IMG/VR virus record: IMGVR_UViG_3300042350_002797
Location: 300,555 to 364,554 of that record
Reading direction: 5' to 3' (one strand)
Length of the DNA: 64,000 nt
From: a virus
Shown here: positions 18,101-31,600 of the stretch, one piece after another
How positions within the stretch are numbered: position 1 is the stretch's first letter
How the letters are laid out: each line of letters starts with the position of its first letter
Program-made: the position numbers and the translations under genes
The notes under the pieces: generated by a model
Told to the model about the DNA's origin: nothing
Databases searched by the model: none
What the model saw: the letters and a program-made list of their open reading frames with translations, nothing else

Positions 18101-19996
18101 TTATCCTCCGAATATCATGGCCATTGCTATAGACTTTCCTGAAGTGGCTGCTGATCCGGTATACCCTGTTGTACCAATAAATCCACTAGCAGCAAGTTCT
18201 ACCCATTGTAGTCCGTCACCGTCATCTGTCCAAATAAATTCTATTCCTAAAGACGAATCAAACCATCTATCTCCTATAGCTGGATTTGCAGGAGGATTAT
18301 CAGAATATGTATAAGTGCTTTCACCTTGACTACCAGTATAACCTATATTTCCAATATCTCCAGTTCTTGAAAAAGTAAGAAACATATCTTCGTTGTTTGT
18401 AAACGGACTAGTGCTTCCTGCTACATAAGTGATTGTTAAATTTACATATGTGGAACTATCTGTTACAGACCCTGATATGGAATAAAATGTAAACGTCTGA
18501 GGATTTGGTTGACTAGTAAATTTTACATAGCCTTTTACAGTTGAATTACTGTCTGCTACTGTTAATAGATACGGTTTAATGTTGTTTGTATAATAATCAA
18601 ATTGACTTATAGCCATCTCAGTGGCTAAGGACAGGTTTGAGTTGTTGACGGCAAATTTTCCAGATCCTGGACTAACATTAAGTGTTGTTGTAGTATTAAA
18701 ATTATATCCAAAAGTGGCGCCGCCAAAATTTCCTGCCAATCCTTTTGAACCAGTGTAACCTATATTTCCCTGACTTCCAGTATAACCAACATCGCCTCGA
18801 CTGCCGCCATACCCGGTATCACCTTGTGATCCGGTATATCCGATATCTCCTTGACTACCAGTGTAGCCGAAACTTCCTGTATATCCGGTATCACCTTGTG
18901 ATCCGGTATATCCGATATCTCCTTGACTACCAGTATAACCTTGACTTCCTGTATAACCAAAACTTCCTGTATATCCGATGTCGCCTTGACTACCGACAAA
19001 TCCAGTTGTTCCTTGACTTCCTGTATAACCTTGACTTCCTGTATAACCTTGAGCTCCATCTGCACCAACATATCCAGCTGCTCCGGTACTACCAGTATAT
19101 CCGATGTCGCCTTGACTACCAGTATAACCAAAACTTCCTGTATATCCGATGTCGCCTTGACTGCCGGTATAACCAAAACTTCCTGTATAGCCAATATCTC
19201 CTTGACTGCCGGTATAGCCAATATCTCCTTGACTACCTGTATAACCAAAACTTCCTGTATATCCGATATCACCTTGTGATCCGGTATATCCAATATCACC
19301 TTTATCTCCTGTACGAGCAAAAGTAATAATTATATCTTCATTATTTGAAAAAGAACTAGCAGTTCCAGAAACATAACTGACTGGTACAGTAAAATACGTA
19401 GAATTATTTGTACTATTAGCAGTGATAGTGAATATAGCGAAATCGTCACTGTTCGCTTTGTTGCTGATTCGTATATGTCCTTTAAGCTGACTAGTGCTTG
19501 CATCGATAGTAGTTAGATATGCATCTAGATTAGCATTATTATCGTCAGTGTCTTGAATATATAAAACACTAGCGGTAGATATATCATTCTGGTTTAGTTT
19601 TAATTTACCTGTTCCAGGAGCAGAATTAGTTGTATTAGTGTCAAATGTATAATCAAAAGTTACCCCGCCAAAATTTCCTTGAGGGCCTTGACTTCCAGTA
19701 TAGCCGAAACTACCAGTATAACCAAAACTTCCTGTATAGCCAATATCACCTTGACTGCCTGTATATCCAATATCACCTTGGCTACCAGTATAACCTTTAA
19801 AGTCATTAGCATAGGTAGTAATGTCGATCCAAGTCCTAGTGCCATCTGTGTCACCAATAAGTACACTAGAATCTACTTGTGGTAAGCCCAAATCAGGTTC
19901 GGCATTACTGACATCTAAATAGTCATAGCGATCTTGATCAAGACTAGCACCTGATTTCTTTTTCTGTTTGCCGCTAACAAGACGACTTTTACTCAT
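18101..19996 (-). CDS. Collagen-like tail fibre with duplicated globular domain
   Basis: 631 residues. A head of about 75 residues leads into GYTGSQGDI-type collagen triplets. A globular domain (GGVTFDYTFDTNTTNSAPG to DIIITFARTGDKGD) follows, then a long collagen run, then a diverged second copy of the domain (GGATFGYNFNTTTT to DMFLTFSRTGDIGN). The C-terminus (NPPANPAIGDRWFDSSLGIE) is common in phage tail proteins. Glycine sits at every third position throughout the runs. Probably a trimeric fibre. Confidence 0.8.
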   Translation of the reverse strand: MSKSRLVSGKQKKKSGASLDQDRYDYLDVSNAEPDLGLPQVDSSVLIGDTDGTRTWIDITTYANDFKGYTGSQGDIGYTGSQGDIGYTGSFGYTGSFGYTGSQGPQGNFGGVTFDYTFDTNTTNSAPGTGKLKLNQNDISTASVLYIQDTDDNNANLDAYLTTIDASTSQLKGHIRISNKANSDDFAIFTITANSTNNSTYFTVPVSYVSGTASSFSNNEDIIITFARTGDKGDIGYTGSQGDIGYTGSFGYTGSQGDIGYTGSQGDIGYTGSFGYTGSQGDIGYTGSFGYTGSQGDIGYTGSTGAAGYVGADGAQGYTGSQGYTGSQGTTGFVGSQGDIGYTGSFGYTGSQGYTGSQGDIGYTGSQGDTGYTGSFGYTGSQGDIGYTGSQGDTGYGGSRGDVGYTGSQGNIGYTGSKGLAGNFGGATFGYNFNTTTTLNVSPGSGKFAVNNSNLSLATEMAISQFDYYTNNIKPYLLTVADSNSTVKGYVKFTSQPNPQTFTFYSISGSVTDSSTYVNLTITYVAGSTSPFTNNEDMFLTFSRTGDIGNIGYTGSQGESTYTYSDNPPANPAIGDRWFDSSLGIEFIWTDDGDGLQWVELAASGFIGTTGYTGSAATSGKSIAMAMIFGG

Positions 19997-20324
19997 TTGA
20001 CGTTTCCAAAATACTTAAAACTAAATTAACAGCATTGTTAGCACTGACTACAGCTTTAACGCTCGAACCTTCTTCAATAACTAATTTTCCAGTAGTAACT
20101 TCAGCAGCATCATTTGGAGGGATTTCAAATGCATTTAACATTACATAATCTGTATTATTTTTACGCAGAGTAAATGTAATTGTAGCAGCAGTGTTTCCTA
20201 TATTACTAGCTTGAGCTCCTAGAACAATAGTCGTTAGACCTGTTGGTGTTGTATAGATAGTCTGTTCAGACGTAGTTAATTCAAATGCTTTTGTTCTAAA
20301 GGTATTTAAAGGCAAAGTAGCCAT
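19989..20324 (-). CDS. Small beta-sandwich virion protein (paralogue of 17726-18091)
   Basis: 111 residues, no Cys, Thr/Ala-rich. It aligns by eye with the 121-residue protein at 17726 (TLRKNNTDYVMLNAFEIPPND against LYRNNTAYRIVNEVSILSK). It overlaps the collagen-like fibre start by 8 nt. Each of the two copies precedes a different fibre gene, suggesting matched adaptor and fibre pairs; that pairing is an inference. Confidence 0.65.
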   Translation of the reverse strand: MATLPLNTFRTKAFELTTSEQTIYTTPTGLTTIVLGAQASNIGNTAATITFTLRKNNTDYVMLNAFEIPPNDAAEVTTGKLVIEEGSSVKAVVSANNAVNLVLSILETSNE

Positions 20325-20327
20325 TTA

Positions 20328-22580
20328 TCAATCTCCAATCGCTAATATATAAGGTGTCATAACGGCAAACAAACTCTTTGTAAATGTTCTACCAGTAATA
20401 GTTCCTGTGTTTCTGTTAATCACTAGATCATTACCAATTCTAAAATCGCCTCGTTGATCGGTACCAGTATAATAAACTTTTCCTTGATTAACCTGTATGA
20501 CTTGATTATCTGATACAGGTACACCTCCTAAGTAAGGAAGTGCTGTATTAACATTTGTTCCAGCACCAACCCATTCAAATGTTTGGCCTGATGCTGTAAT
20601 TAAACTAAACTGATGGAAAGTTACTGCGGCATTATCTGCTATTGACGATGCTGATTCTTCTAATGTGATAGTGCTAGAATAAGCATTTTCAATTAAATTA
20701 GTAACAATATCAAATAATCCATTACTAATTGTAACTTCTGTATTAGTAGCAGCAGGATTACTAGTGTTTTGATTAGCAGTGTTATTTAATGGAGTAACAG
20801 TAGTATTAACTAAACATTGCGCTGTTACAGTTTTTAAATAGGCAAATGTATCAATTGTAGCCTGCTTCTCTCCAGTTGGGACTTGAAGCGTTCCTGTACT
20901 ATAGTATTCATCAGCTGCATCGGCTGTTTGGCTGTTGCCGTCGTAAGTGATGTCATAAGTTATTGCATCTACAATATATCCAATGTCTCTACGACATTTT
21001 GTAGAATCATAACTTAATCCTGGATAGTTTGCTGTGATATAGGCTATACCTTCTTCTATTAAGAAACTACGATTAGCTTGTAATATTACTTTAGATCTTG
21101 ACTTATTAGTTGTTGTTGCAGTTGAATTATTAAATGTGTAAGAAGGTGCGACACCTATACCATTATTAATAATATTAGTAATAGTATTAAAATTAGTTTG
21201 AACTCTTGTGTATTCTGGACCTTGAGAACTGTCAGAACTTAGTATATCTAACACTGCATCTCTAGCAAAGTTAATTCCTGCTATGGTTTCAGTTTTTTGA
21301 TTTGTTGTGACTTCGCTAGCAGTTGCTCTATAATAACTTATACCTGCTTGTACAGATTTATAATTAGTGTTGAACACCATGTCGTCAACTACAGCATCAA
21401 TGATTAATCCAACATCCCTACTACATTTGAATTGATTAAAATCAAAACTTGGATATGTTTCATTGAGATAGTCTATAACATCAATTTGAATTTTACTTTT
21501 GGCATCTAATATGTTTTGTCTAGCATTTCTAGCATCTGCTGGTTCTGATGAAAAATTAGGATAAGTGATAGTTGTCGATCCGCTAGTAAATGCTGTGCTT
21601 GTTGCTAAAGTATAATAAGTTGTATCTCCTGCAAACTTCACAGCATCACCTACATTTGGTCTTGTAGTTAAATTATCTATAATAAATGTTCTTCCAGAAG
21701 TTGCACCATTAACTTTTCCAGAATATAAACTTGAACTTACACCATCTGCTTTTAGTCCATAATTACCAAAACTGCTATTACTGTTAGTTAAACTACAGAA
21801 GCCGCCGCTCTCACATAAAACTGCAACATCGCAGCATATAGTGAATACAGATACGAGTTGTGTATTTCCTCTATTGAGATGATGTATACCTATACCGCCT
21901 TGATTATATTGTGTGAACGCATCTACGACCATACTTCTTAACCCTTCGCAGTGTGCGCCATCTACACGCATACCTGTGCCAGTACTAGTCATACTGGTAC
22001 AATTTTGCACATAAGGGCTAGTATGAATTACACCAGCACTACCGTTAGGATTAAACGCAACAGCAGCACTAGGACTTTCGTGGTCTTTGAAAGTCATATG
22101 TGCTAGATAAATTCCGTTGTTTACATAAAATAAATCTTGAGTTTTGTTTTGTGGCCGCACAGTTACAGTTCTTAAATTGTCCCCTACGATGGCCACACCT
22201 TCAGGAACTGTTAGGGGATTAATTTCTGTATAGTCACCACTCTTTACAAAAATTGTTGTACCATTTGTAGCTACTTGCAATGCTGCCTTAATTGTTAGTT
22301 TACTAGTGTTTAGTGCTGTTCCTGAATTACTGTCATTGCCACTTTTACTTACATACAATACATTGGCTACAGCAATATTTCCTACACTGCCGGTGAATCC
22401 AGAACTTCCACTATAACCTCTTAAACCGCCATAAGGTAGCTCTGTCCAACTGTCATTACCGTTACCTATTTTAAAGAGATTTGTATCAGTTTCGATACCC
22501 ATTTCCCCTTCGGCGAGGGTAGGATCGACACTAGTCCATTCTGCTGCTGTACCTCTTCTAAACTGTATTTGTATGGCCAT
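20328..22580 (-). CDS. Tail fibre with Mtd_N-like head and beta-helix body
   Basis: 750 residues. The front IQFRRGTAAEWTSVDP then LAEGEMGIETDTNLFKIGNG matches the N-terminal domain of major tropism determinants and other fibres. A brief GYSGSSGFTGS is followed by a parallel beta-helix-like region (LYVSKSGNDSNSGTAL, TIFVKSGDYTEINPLTVPEGVAIVGD), as in pectate-lyase-like spikes. Two later repeats share CSRDVGLIIDAVV and CRRDIGYIVDAIT. A receptor-contact or glycan-handling fibre is likely. No reverse transcriptase lies nearby, so there is no sign of directed diversification. Confidence 0.8.
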   Translation of the reverse strand: MAIQIQFRRGTAAEWTSVDPTLAEGEMGIETDTNLFKIGNGNDSWTELPYGGLRGYSGSSGFTGSVGNIAVANVLYVSKSGNDSNSGTALNTSKLTIKAALQVATNGTTIFVKSGDYTEINPLTVPEGVAIVGDNLRTVTVRPQNKTQDLFYVNNGIYLAHMTFKDHESPSAAVAFNPNGSAGVIHTSPYVQNCTSMTSTGTGMRVDGAHCEGLRSMVVDAFTQYNQGGIGIHHLNRGNTQLVSVFTICCDVAVLCESGGFCSLTNSNSSFGNYGLKADGVSSSLYSGKVNGATSGRTFIIDNLTTRPNVGDAVKFAGDTTYYTLATSTAFTSGSTTITYPNFSSEPADARNARQNILDAKSKIQIDVIDYLNETYPSFDFNQFKCSRDVGLIIDAVVDDMVFNTNYKSVQAGISYYRATASEVTTNQKTETIAGINFARDAVLDILSSDSSQGPEYTRVQTNFNTITNIINNGIGVAPSYTFNNSTATTTNKSRSKVILQANRSFLIEEGIAYITANYPGLSYDSTKCRRDIGYIVDAITYDITYDGNSQTADAADEYYSTGTLQVPTGEKQATIDTFAYLKTVTAQCLVNTTVTPLNNTANQNTSNPAATNTEVTISNGLFDIVTNLIENAYSSTITLEESASSIADNAAVTFHQFSLITASGQTFEWVGAGTNVNTALPYLGGVPVSDNQVIQVNQGKVYYTGTDQRGDFRIGNDLVINRNTGTITGRTFTKSLFAVMTPYILAIGD

Positions 22581-22602
22581 TTTTAAAATCTGCTGTTATT
22601 TT

Positions 22603-22612
22603 AATATTTATC
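22603..22612 (-). promoter_or_regulatory. T4-late-like promoter box
   Basis: Minus strand TGATAAATAT, overlapping the stop of the 3190-residue fibre gene; TAAATA ends 24 nt before the ATG at 22580. The gap is longer than at the other sites, so this is a weaker call. Confidence 0.4.
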
Positions 22613-25600
22613 AGGTTACTCCGCCGGCGTCAATACTGGATATTCCACCATAGTTACTGTCAGGTTGACCACCATCTAAGTTACCGAATGTGCCGCCGGT
22701 GCCGCCACCGGTTCCTGAACTACCAGTATAACCCCTGAGTCCTTGATCACCCTGACTACCTGTAAACCCTGTTCCTTGACTACCAGTAAAGCCGGCAGAT
22801 CCTGCAAAGCCAACTAACCCTCTGCTACCTACAAATCCTATGCTACCAGTAAATCCAGTACTACCTACAAATCCCGAACTACCAGTAAATCCAATTATAC
22901 CTTGTGGACCTGTTAATCCAGTTGCTCCTGACAGGTCGGTTATAAAATTATAAGAAGTGCCTGTCCATAGATATAATCTACTATTTTCTAAATTATCAGG
23001 ATTAGCAGTTTCAATAATAGCAAACTGTCCTGCAATTATTCCTGCAGGACTTGTATCAGAAGTTAACTCTGACACACTAGAATAGATTTTAGCAATTGTA
23101 AATCCTAAACCAGTATCACCTTTACTACCTGTAAAACCAATGTCGCCTTGACTGCCTGTATAGCCATTAGTTCCAGCACTGCCTGTAAAACCAATGTCGC
23201 CTTGACTGCCTGTAAAACCAATGTCGCCTTGACTACCGGTATAGCCATTAGTTCCAGCACTGCCTGTAAAACCAATGTCGCCTTGACTGCCTGTATAGCC
23301 AATATCTCCTTGACTACCGGTAAAACCAATGTCGCCTTGACTGCCTGTATAGCCAATATCTCCTTGACTACCGGTAAAACCAGAACTTCCAGTATATCCT
23401 TGACTACCATCTACTCCTATTATACCGTCAGTTCCTCGACTACCAGTGTAACCAATCACTGTACTAGCCGAACCAGTGTATCCTGTTATACCTTGACTAC
23501 CTGCGAAACCATTACTACCAGTAAAACCAAGATCACCTTTACTGCCTGAGAATCCAACTACGCCTCGACTACCAGTAAATCCTGTTCCTTGACTACCAGT
23601 AAAACCAATTGATCCAGTAAAACCGATGTCACCTCTACTACCGACAAATCCGGTTATGCCCTGACTACCAGTAAATCCTGCACCTTGACTACCAGTAAAT
23701 CCTAAACTACCTGTATAGCCGATCACTGTACTTGCAGATCCAGTAAAACCAATACTACCTGTGTACCCTTGATCGCCTTGACTACCAGTAAAACCAATTT
23801 CCCCTTGTAGACCTTGATCACCTTTACTACCAGTAAATCCTCTACTGCCAGAATATCCTCTTAAACCTTGATTTCCTGTAAGACCTTGACTGCCTGTAAA
23901 TCCTCTACTACCTGTAAAACCTTGATCACCTCTGTCGCCTTGATTTCCAGTGTCGCCTTTACTACCAGTAAATCCTCTGAATCCTTGTTCACCTTGAGCT
24001 CCTGTTATACCTTGACTTCCTGTATATCCTTTTCTGTCATCAATTTTGATAATACCAATCATTCCACTATGAAAAACACATTGATATACAATCTGAGTGG
24101 GTGCATCATACGGAACTCTATAACTGATTAACGTAGATGTGGAATGATTACCTGATGTTGTGTTATTATTAGTCATTCCTGGAACAGTGTCGGTGTTTCC
24201 AGAACTTAATCTAAATGCTAAAGGGTGAGAACTAGTAATATTTTGTAAGTTAAAATATACTAAGTCTCCTTTGAAAACAGTGATAGTAGGATAATTTTCA
24301 TTATAACCATCTATAGTATAAACAAAAGCGCCACCAGGATTATTAAATTTAAATAATTGTCCTCCTTGGCTACCAGTAAAACCTAGTGCAGCATATTCTC
24401 CTGGAATACCTTGACTACCTGTAAACCCAGTACTTCCTGTGAATCCAGATTGACCTCTACTACCAACATACCCAGTGTCACCTTGATCACCTTTACTGCC
24501 AGTAAATCCACGACTACCAGTAAAACCTAGGTCTCCTCGACTACCAACAAATCCAGTGTCACCTTGATCACCTTTACTGCCAGTAAATCCACGACTACCA
24601 GTAAAACCTAGGTCTCCTCGACTACCAACAAATCCAGTGTCTCCTCGACTACCAGTAAAGCCAGTTTGTCCTGTACTACCAGTATAACCAATAATACCTT
24701 GACTACCGGTGTAACCAATAGCTGCTGCTTCTCCTGGAATACCTTGACTACCTGTAAAACCTCTCGAACCGGTTACTCCAATACTGCCTGTAAATCCAGT
24801 ATTACCTTGTATTCCTTGACTACCTACAAATCCTCTGCTACCAGTATATCCTAAGTTTCCTTGCGGTCCTTGTATACCTTGTATACCTTGACTGCCTGTG
24901 AAGCCTCTTAATCCTTGTTCTCCTGTGTCGCCTTTACTACCTGTGTAACCAAAATCTCCTTGGCTACCAGTAAAACCTAGTGCAGCATATTCTCCTGGAA
25001 TACCTTGACTACCTGTAAACCCAGTTACACCTTGACTACCTGTAAACCCAGTACTACCAACAAAACCAGTATCTCCTTGACTACCTGTATATCCAATACT
25101 ACCAGTGAAACCAGTACTTCCTGTGAATCCAGCATCGCCGCGACTACCAGTAAAACCTAGTGCAGCATATTCTCCAGGAATACCTTGACTACCTGTAAAT
25201 CCTCTTGATCCTGTATATCCCAGACTTCCAGTAAAGCCAGTATCTCCTTGAATGCCTTGATCACCTTGATCGCCTTGACTGCCAGTGTAACCAAGAGGCC
25301 CTATTTCCCCTTGATCACCTTGGTTACCTCGACTGCCTGTAAAACCAATAGATCCAGTATATCCGATATCTCCTTGTAAGCCTTGACTACCTGCAAAACC
25401 TAATATTCCTTGACTACCTGTAAATCCTTGACTACCAGTAAATCCAATGCTACCAGTGAAACCAGTACTTCCACTAGATCCCTGACTACCAGTAAATCCT
25501 AAAGCAGCATACTCACCTGGGATACCTTGACTGCCTGTGAAACCAATATCTCCTTGTGAGCCGGTAAATCCAATACTACCGGTGTAGCCTTGTAGCCCAT

Positions 25601-28600
25601 CCGTACCTTGACTGCCTGTGAAACCAATATCTCCTTGTGAGCCGGTAAATCCAATACTACCGGTGTAGCCTTGTAGCCCATCCGTACCTCTACTACCAGT
25701 ATAACCAATATCTCCTTGTGAGCCGGTAAATCCAATACTACCGGTGTAACCAATAGCTGCTGCTTCTCCTGGAATACCTTGACTACCAGTGTAACCAATA
25801 CTACCTACAAATCCTCTACTACCAGTGTATCCTTGATCACCTTGTGGCCCTAGGTCGCCTTGTGGTCCTGGGTCTCCTTGTAAGCCTTGACTACCAGTAA
25901 AACCAATATCACCTTGATCGCCTTGATCACCTTTAAAACCAACACTACCTGTAAATCCTAAACTACCAGTATATCCAATAGGACCTTCTAAACCTTCTTG
26001 ACCTCTTAGTCCTTGACTGCCAGTAAAACCTGTTAGTCCTCTACTTCCTGAGAAACCTGTTATACCTTGACTGCCGATAAATCCTGAACTACCTGTGTAA
26101 CCAATACTACCTGTGTATCCTTGATCGCCTTGACTACCAACAAATCCAGTGTCTCCTCGACTGCCTGTAAAACCAATACTACCAGTATAACCTCTGTCCC
26201 CTGTGCTACCAGTGAAACCTACTGAACCTCTACTACCGGTAAATCCTACACCTTGACTACCAGTGAAACCAATCGATCCAGTGAATCCTTGGTCACCTTG
26301 ACTACCAGTAAATCCTTCTCCTTTACTTCCTGTAAAACCAACACTGCCTGTATAACCAAAGTCGCCTTGACTACCAGTGAAGCCAGTTGCGCCTTGACTG
26401 CCAGTGAAACCTCTACTACCAGTATAACCTGTGTTGCCTTGACTGCCTGTATAACCAAAGTCTCCTTGTGAACCGACAAATCCCTTACTGCCTGTATAAC
26501 CAAAGTCTCCTTGACTACCAGTGAAGCCGATGAATCCTTGTGATCCAGTGTAACCAACACTGCCGGTGAATCCTAAATCGCCGCGACTACCTGTGTAACC
26601 GAAGTCTCCTTGACTACCTGTATAACCAACACTGCCGGTGAATCCTAAATCACCACGACTACCTGTATAACCAAAATTACCTTGACTACCTGTAAATCCA
26701 ACACTACCTGTAAATCCAACACCACGACTGCCAGTGTATCCGATGTCGCCTTGTGAACCAACAAAACCTTGACTACCTGTGTATCCAACACCTGCACTGC
26801 CAGTAAAGCCTAAGTCTCCTTTGCTGCCGCTAAATCCACGACTACCAGTAAATCCTATATTCCCCTGTGATCCGGTATATCCAACAATGCCTTGACTACC
26901 TGTAAATCCAACACTACCAGTAAAGCCTAGGTCTCCTTTGCTACCTGTATATCCTATAGTACCTTGACTACCAGTAAATCCAATACTACCAGTGAATCCA
27001 ATTGATCCGGTATAACCGATATCGCCTTGACTACCTGTATAACCAATAATTCCCTGACTGCCGGTGTAACCAGTACTACCTGTGAATCCTACACCTTGAC
27101 TACCTGTATAACCAATAGGACCTTGAATTACACCTACGTCAGTCCAAGTTGTTCCTGTCCAAATGTACAAATGACCAGTATTAGAAACAATATAGGAATC
27201 ACCTATGTTTCCGGTATAGTCTGAGGGTAATTGATTAGCGTTATTAACAGATCCTATTATTATAACACTAGTACCATCTGAACCTTTGCTACCAGTATAT
27301 CCTTGTTCTCCTTGACTACCAGTATAGCCAATATCTCCACGACTTCCTACAAAACCAGTACTACCTGTATAACCAGTACTACCTGTGTAACCAATATCTC
27401 CTTTACTACCTACAAAACCTATGTCACCTTGACTGCCTGTATAACCTAACGATCCGGTATATCCAAAGTCTCCTTTACTACCTGTTAATCCAATTATACC
27501 TTGACTACCTACATAACCAATACTACCTGTGTAGCCAATATCACCTTGGCTACCTACAAAACCTATGTCACCTTGACTACCTACATAACCTACACTTCCT
27601 GTGTAGCCAATATCACCTTGACTACCTACAAAACCTATGTCACCTTGACTACCTACAAACCCCACCGACCCGGTGTAACCTGTATCGCCTTGTGATCCTG
27701 TATAACCAAAGTCACCTTGACTACCGGTGTATCCTATACTGCCTGTGTAGCCAATATCTCCTTGTGATCCTGTATATCCAAAGTCGCCTTGACTGCCAGT
27801 AAATCCTCTACTTCCTGCAAAGCCAATACCTTGACTACCTGTATATCCAACACCTTGACTACCTGTGAATCCTTGGCTACCTGTATAACCAATATCGCCT
27901 TGACTACCTGTATAACCAAAATCTCCCTGACTGCCGGTAAAGCCTCGACTGCCGGTAAAGCCTTGAACCCCTTGACTACCTACAAATCCAGTATCACCTT
28001 GTGATCCAACAAATCCTTGACTGCCAGTATATCCTGTATCTCCTAAGCTACCGGTATATCCTATACCTTGACTTCCTGTAAAACCAATTGTTCCTTGACT
28101 ACCAGTGAATCCAACTGATCCAGTAAAGCCAATTGATCCAGTAAATCCTAAATCGCCTTTACTACCAGTAAATCCTATAAATCCTCTACTACCAGTAAAT
28201 CCTAAATCGCCTTTACTACCAGTATAACCTTCTGATCCAGTGTATCCTATACCTTCTGATCCAGTATAACCTATATTTCCCTGACTACCTGTATAACCGT
28301 CAGGACCTTGAATTTGTCCTACATTCGTCCAAGTCGATCCTGTCCAAACATATAAGTCTCCAGAAATTAAGTACGAGTCTCCGGCATTACCGCTGGCTGG
28401 AAGATTTGAAATAGAATTTAATGATCCTAAAATAGTAACTGAAGTTCCTGGATCTCCCTTGCTACCCGTGTATCCAACACCTGCACTACCAGTAAATCCT
28501 TTACTTCCTGTGTAACCAAGACTACCTACAAATCCTACACTACCAGTAAATCCTCTACTCCCAGTGTATCCTTTTCCTACTTCTACAATTTCCTGTTTAA

Positions 28601-31600
28601 TTTCTAGTGTAAATGATCTTGATTCACTTTGAGGTACTATGTCTGTAACTGTTACAGTAAATGTACTAGTAGAAAAAACTTCAGTTGGAATTCCAGTTAT
28701 TGATCCTGTAGAAGAACTGAAAAATAAACCAGGAGGTAATGTGCTTGGACTAATAGAATAAGTTAAAGTTCCTTCCCCTCCAGTAGCAGTGACAGGTATT
28801 AATTCTGCTGCTTCTAGTCTAGTAAGAATTACAGGATTAACATTAGATATAGTTGTGATAGGTGTAGGCGGATCTTCATTTACTACTAAAGTAAACGTAT
28901 CAAATTCTGTTTGACTCAAACTATCTGTTACACTTATTGTAAACGTTGTCAAGCCTAAAACACTAGTAGGTGTTCCAGAAATAGATCCCGTACTAGTGTT
29001 AAATGTTAATCCTGTAGGAAGACTAGGACTGATAGAATAAGTTAAAGTTCCTGATCCTTCTGTTGCACTGATTGGAACAAAAGAAGTTATTTGACTATAT
29101 TGAGTAAAAATGTTAGTAGCAGAGTTTACAGTCAATAAAATCTGTGGTGGTAAAACTTCTATTGAAAATGTTACACTATTAGTTTGTCCTGCTTGATCAG
29201 ATACAGTAAAAGTATAGGTAGTTAAATTATTAGCACCACTTGGTGTTCCTGAGAATGTTCCTGTAATAGTATTAAATGTTAAACCACTTGGTAAATTAGG
29301 ACTTATACTAAAAGTTCTTGTACCTGCACCTCCTGACACAGCCACCGGAGTATAGGTTGCAACAACAACATCCTGAGTTAATGTAACAGTTGAAACATTG
29401 GGTGTTAAGACTAAAGCAGGAGGAGAAGTAACTGTTAAACTAAAAGTGTTAGAAGCAGTAGAATTATCAGTATCAGTTACAGTTACGGTAAATGTTGTAG
29501 TGTTTATTATACTAGTAGGTGTTCCACTAATTTGTCCCGTGCTTGTGTTAAAACTTAATCCACTTGGTAAACTTGGACTGATACTGTATGAGTAAGTTCC
29601 TGTTCCTCCAGATCCGGTTACTGGAATAAATGCAGTGGTTAAAATGTTCTGAACAATTGATCTAGATGAAATGTTTTGTACAGCTACTAGAACAGGATTA
29701 ACAACTGTTAAACTAAATGTTTTACTACTAGTTTGACCTAATGAATCCGTTGCAGTAATTGTAAAATTACCAGAACTAGTAGTCGAAGGTGTACCTCCTA
29801 TTCTACCATTACTAGAACTAAATGTTATACCATTAGGAAGACTAGGACTAATATTAAAAGTAATTGATCCATAACCACCAGCAGCACTTACAGGTGCAAC
29901 CGCAGTTGCAGCTTGTAACTTAGTAAATGTAACATTGGCATTTTCTAAAGTCGTAGTAATAGCCGGGGGTAATTCAATTGTTATTATAAACGTATTGCTT
30001 GCAGTTTGGCTGGCTGAATCGCTGACAGTAACCGTGTACGTAGTTTGTACAGATGTAACAGTAGGTGTTCCAGTTATTTGTCCAGTTGATGTAATAAAAC
30101 TTAAACCATTTGGCAAACTTGGACTAATGCTGTAAGACAAAGTTCCACTGCCGCCAGATCCTACAACCGGATTAAAAGGAGTAATAGCAACATTTCTTAT
30201 AAATGTTGATGCATTTGTTGACACAGTTGCATTTAAAGCAGGGGGCGCATTAATAGTTAATGTAAATGTTTTGCTACTAGTTTGATTTACTGTGTCTGAA
30301 ACAGTTATAGTAAAAGTTGTTTGCGATATCGCAGATGTAGGAGTTCCGCTTATTTGTCCACTAGCAGCATTTAAAGTTAAGCCGCTTGGTAAACTTGGAC
30401 TAATGCTATAGGTTAATGCTCCTACGCCACCACTGCCTGATACAGGCGTAAATGCAGCCATCACTGCACCTTGAGTAATAGTTCTTGTAGGAACATTTAC
30501 AGTTGTAGTGATTGGAGGATTAATTACAGATAAAGTAAACGTCTTGCTACTAGTTTGATTTAAAGTATCAGTGGCTGTAACTGTATAGGTTGTAGATCCA
30601 CTTAGAGCAGTAGGTGTTCCAGTAATTTGTCCAGTCGATGTATTAAAATTTAAACCAACTGGAAGTGTAGGACTAATACCGAATGTTAGATTACTATAAC
30701 CCCCACTTGCTGTTACAGGAATAAATGGAGTAATATTAGTGTTAATCACTAGAGAACTAGTAGCAACAGATTGAGTCGTTATAATTGCACTAGGCGCATT
30801 TACTAATAACTGAAAAGTCTTACTGCTAGTTTGATTAGCCTGATCACTTACTATAATAGTAAATATTGTCTGCGATAACGTTACTGTCGAAGTTCCGCTA
30901 ATCTGTCCTGTACCAGAATTGATAGTCAACCCAGAAGGTAAACTTGGGCTTACAGCGTATGCTAAAGTTCCAAATCCTCCACTAGCTGTGACAGGAGTAA
31001 ATGGAGTAACTGCTACATTTTGAGTTGCTGTAAAATTCGAAACTGATACAGTAGTCGTTATAGGTGCAGCATTTACTGTTAGAGTAAATGTACTACTACT
31101 AGTTTGACCTACTGAATCTGTTATAGTAACTGTATAAGTCGTTGTTCCGCTTACACCTGTTGGTGTTCCGGTTATTTGTCCAGTGCTTGTGTTAAAACTC
31201 AATCCAGATGGTAAGTTTGGACTAATATTGTATGATAACGGAGAAACACCACCTGACACTGTGACAGGTGTAAATGGTGTAACGATTGCACCTTGTGTAA
31301 GTGTTGGAATATTAGTGGAAGTCGCAGGAACTATTGCAGGTGGTGTATTCACCGTTAAACTAAAAGTCTTACTGCTTGTTTGATCTGCGGTGTCTGTTAC
31401 TGTAACTGTAAAGGTAGTTTGAGTTAAGGTAACAGATGGTGTTCCTGATATAGATCCATTTGTAGTATTAAATTGTAGACCACTTGGTAAAGTTGGACTA
31501 ATGCTATAGGTCAATGCTCCTACGCCGCCACTGCCTGTCACTGGAGTGAAAGTAGCTGCTGCAACAAACTGTGTAAGGATTCTTGATGCAATTGCTTGAG

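Noticed and set aside
18745-19326. Long plus-strand open frames opposite the collagen-like fibres (also near 23.1, 26.2 and 32.7 kb)
   Set aside because: They mirror the repeats of the real minus-strand genes, have repetitive low-complexity products and no ribosome sites.
20328-22580. Diversity-generating retroelement target (Mtd-like fibre)
   Set aside because: No reverse transcriptase or template/variable repeat pair is visible in the window.
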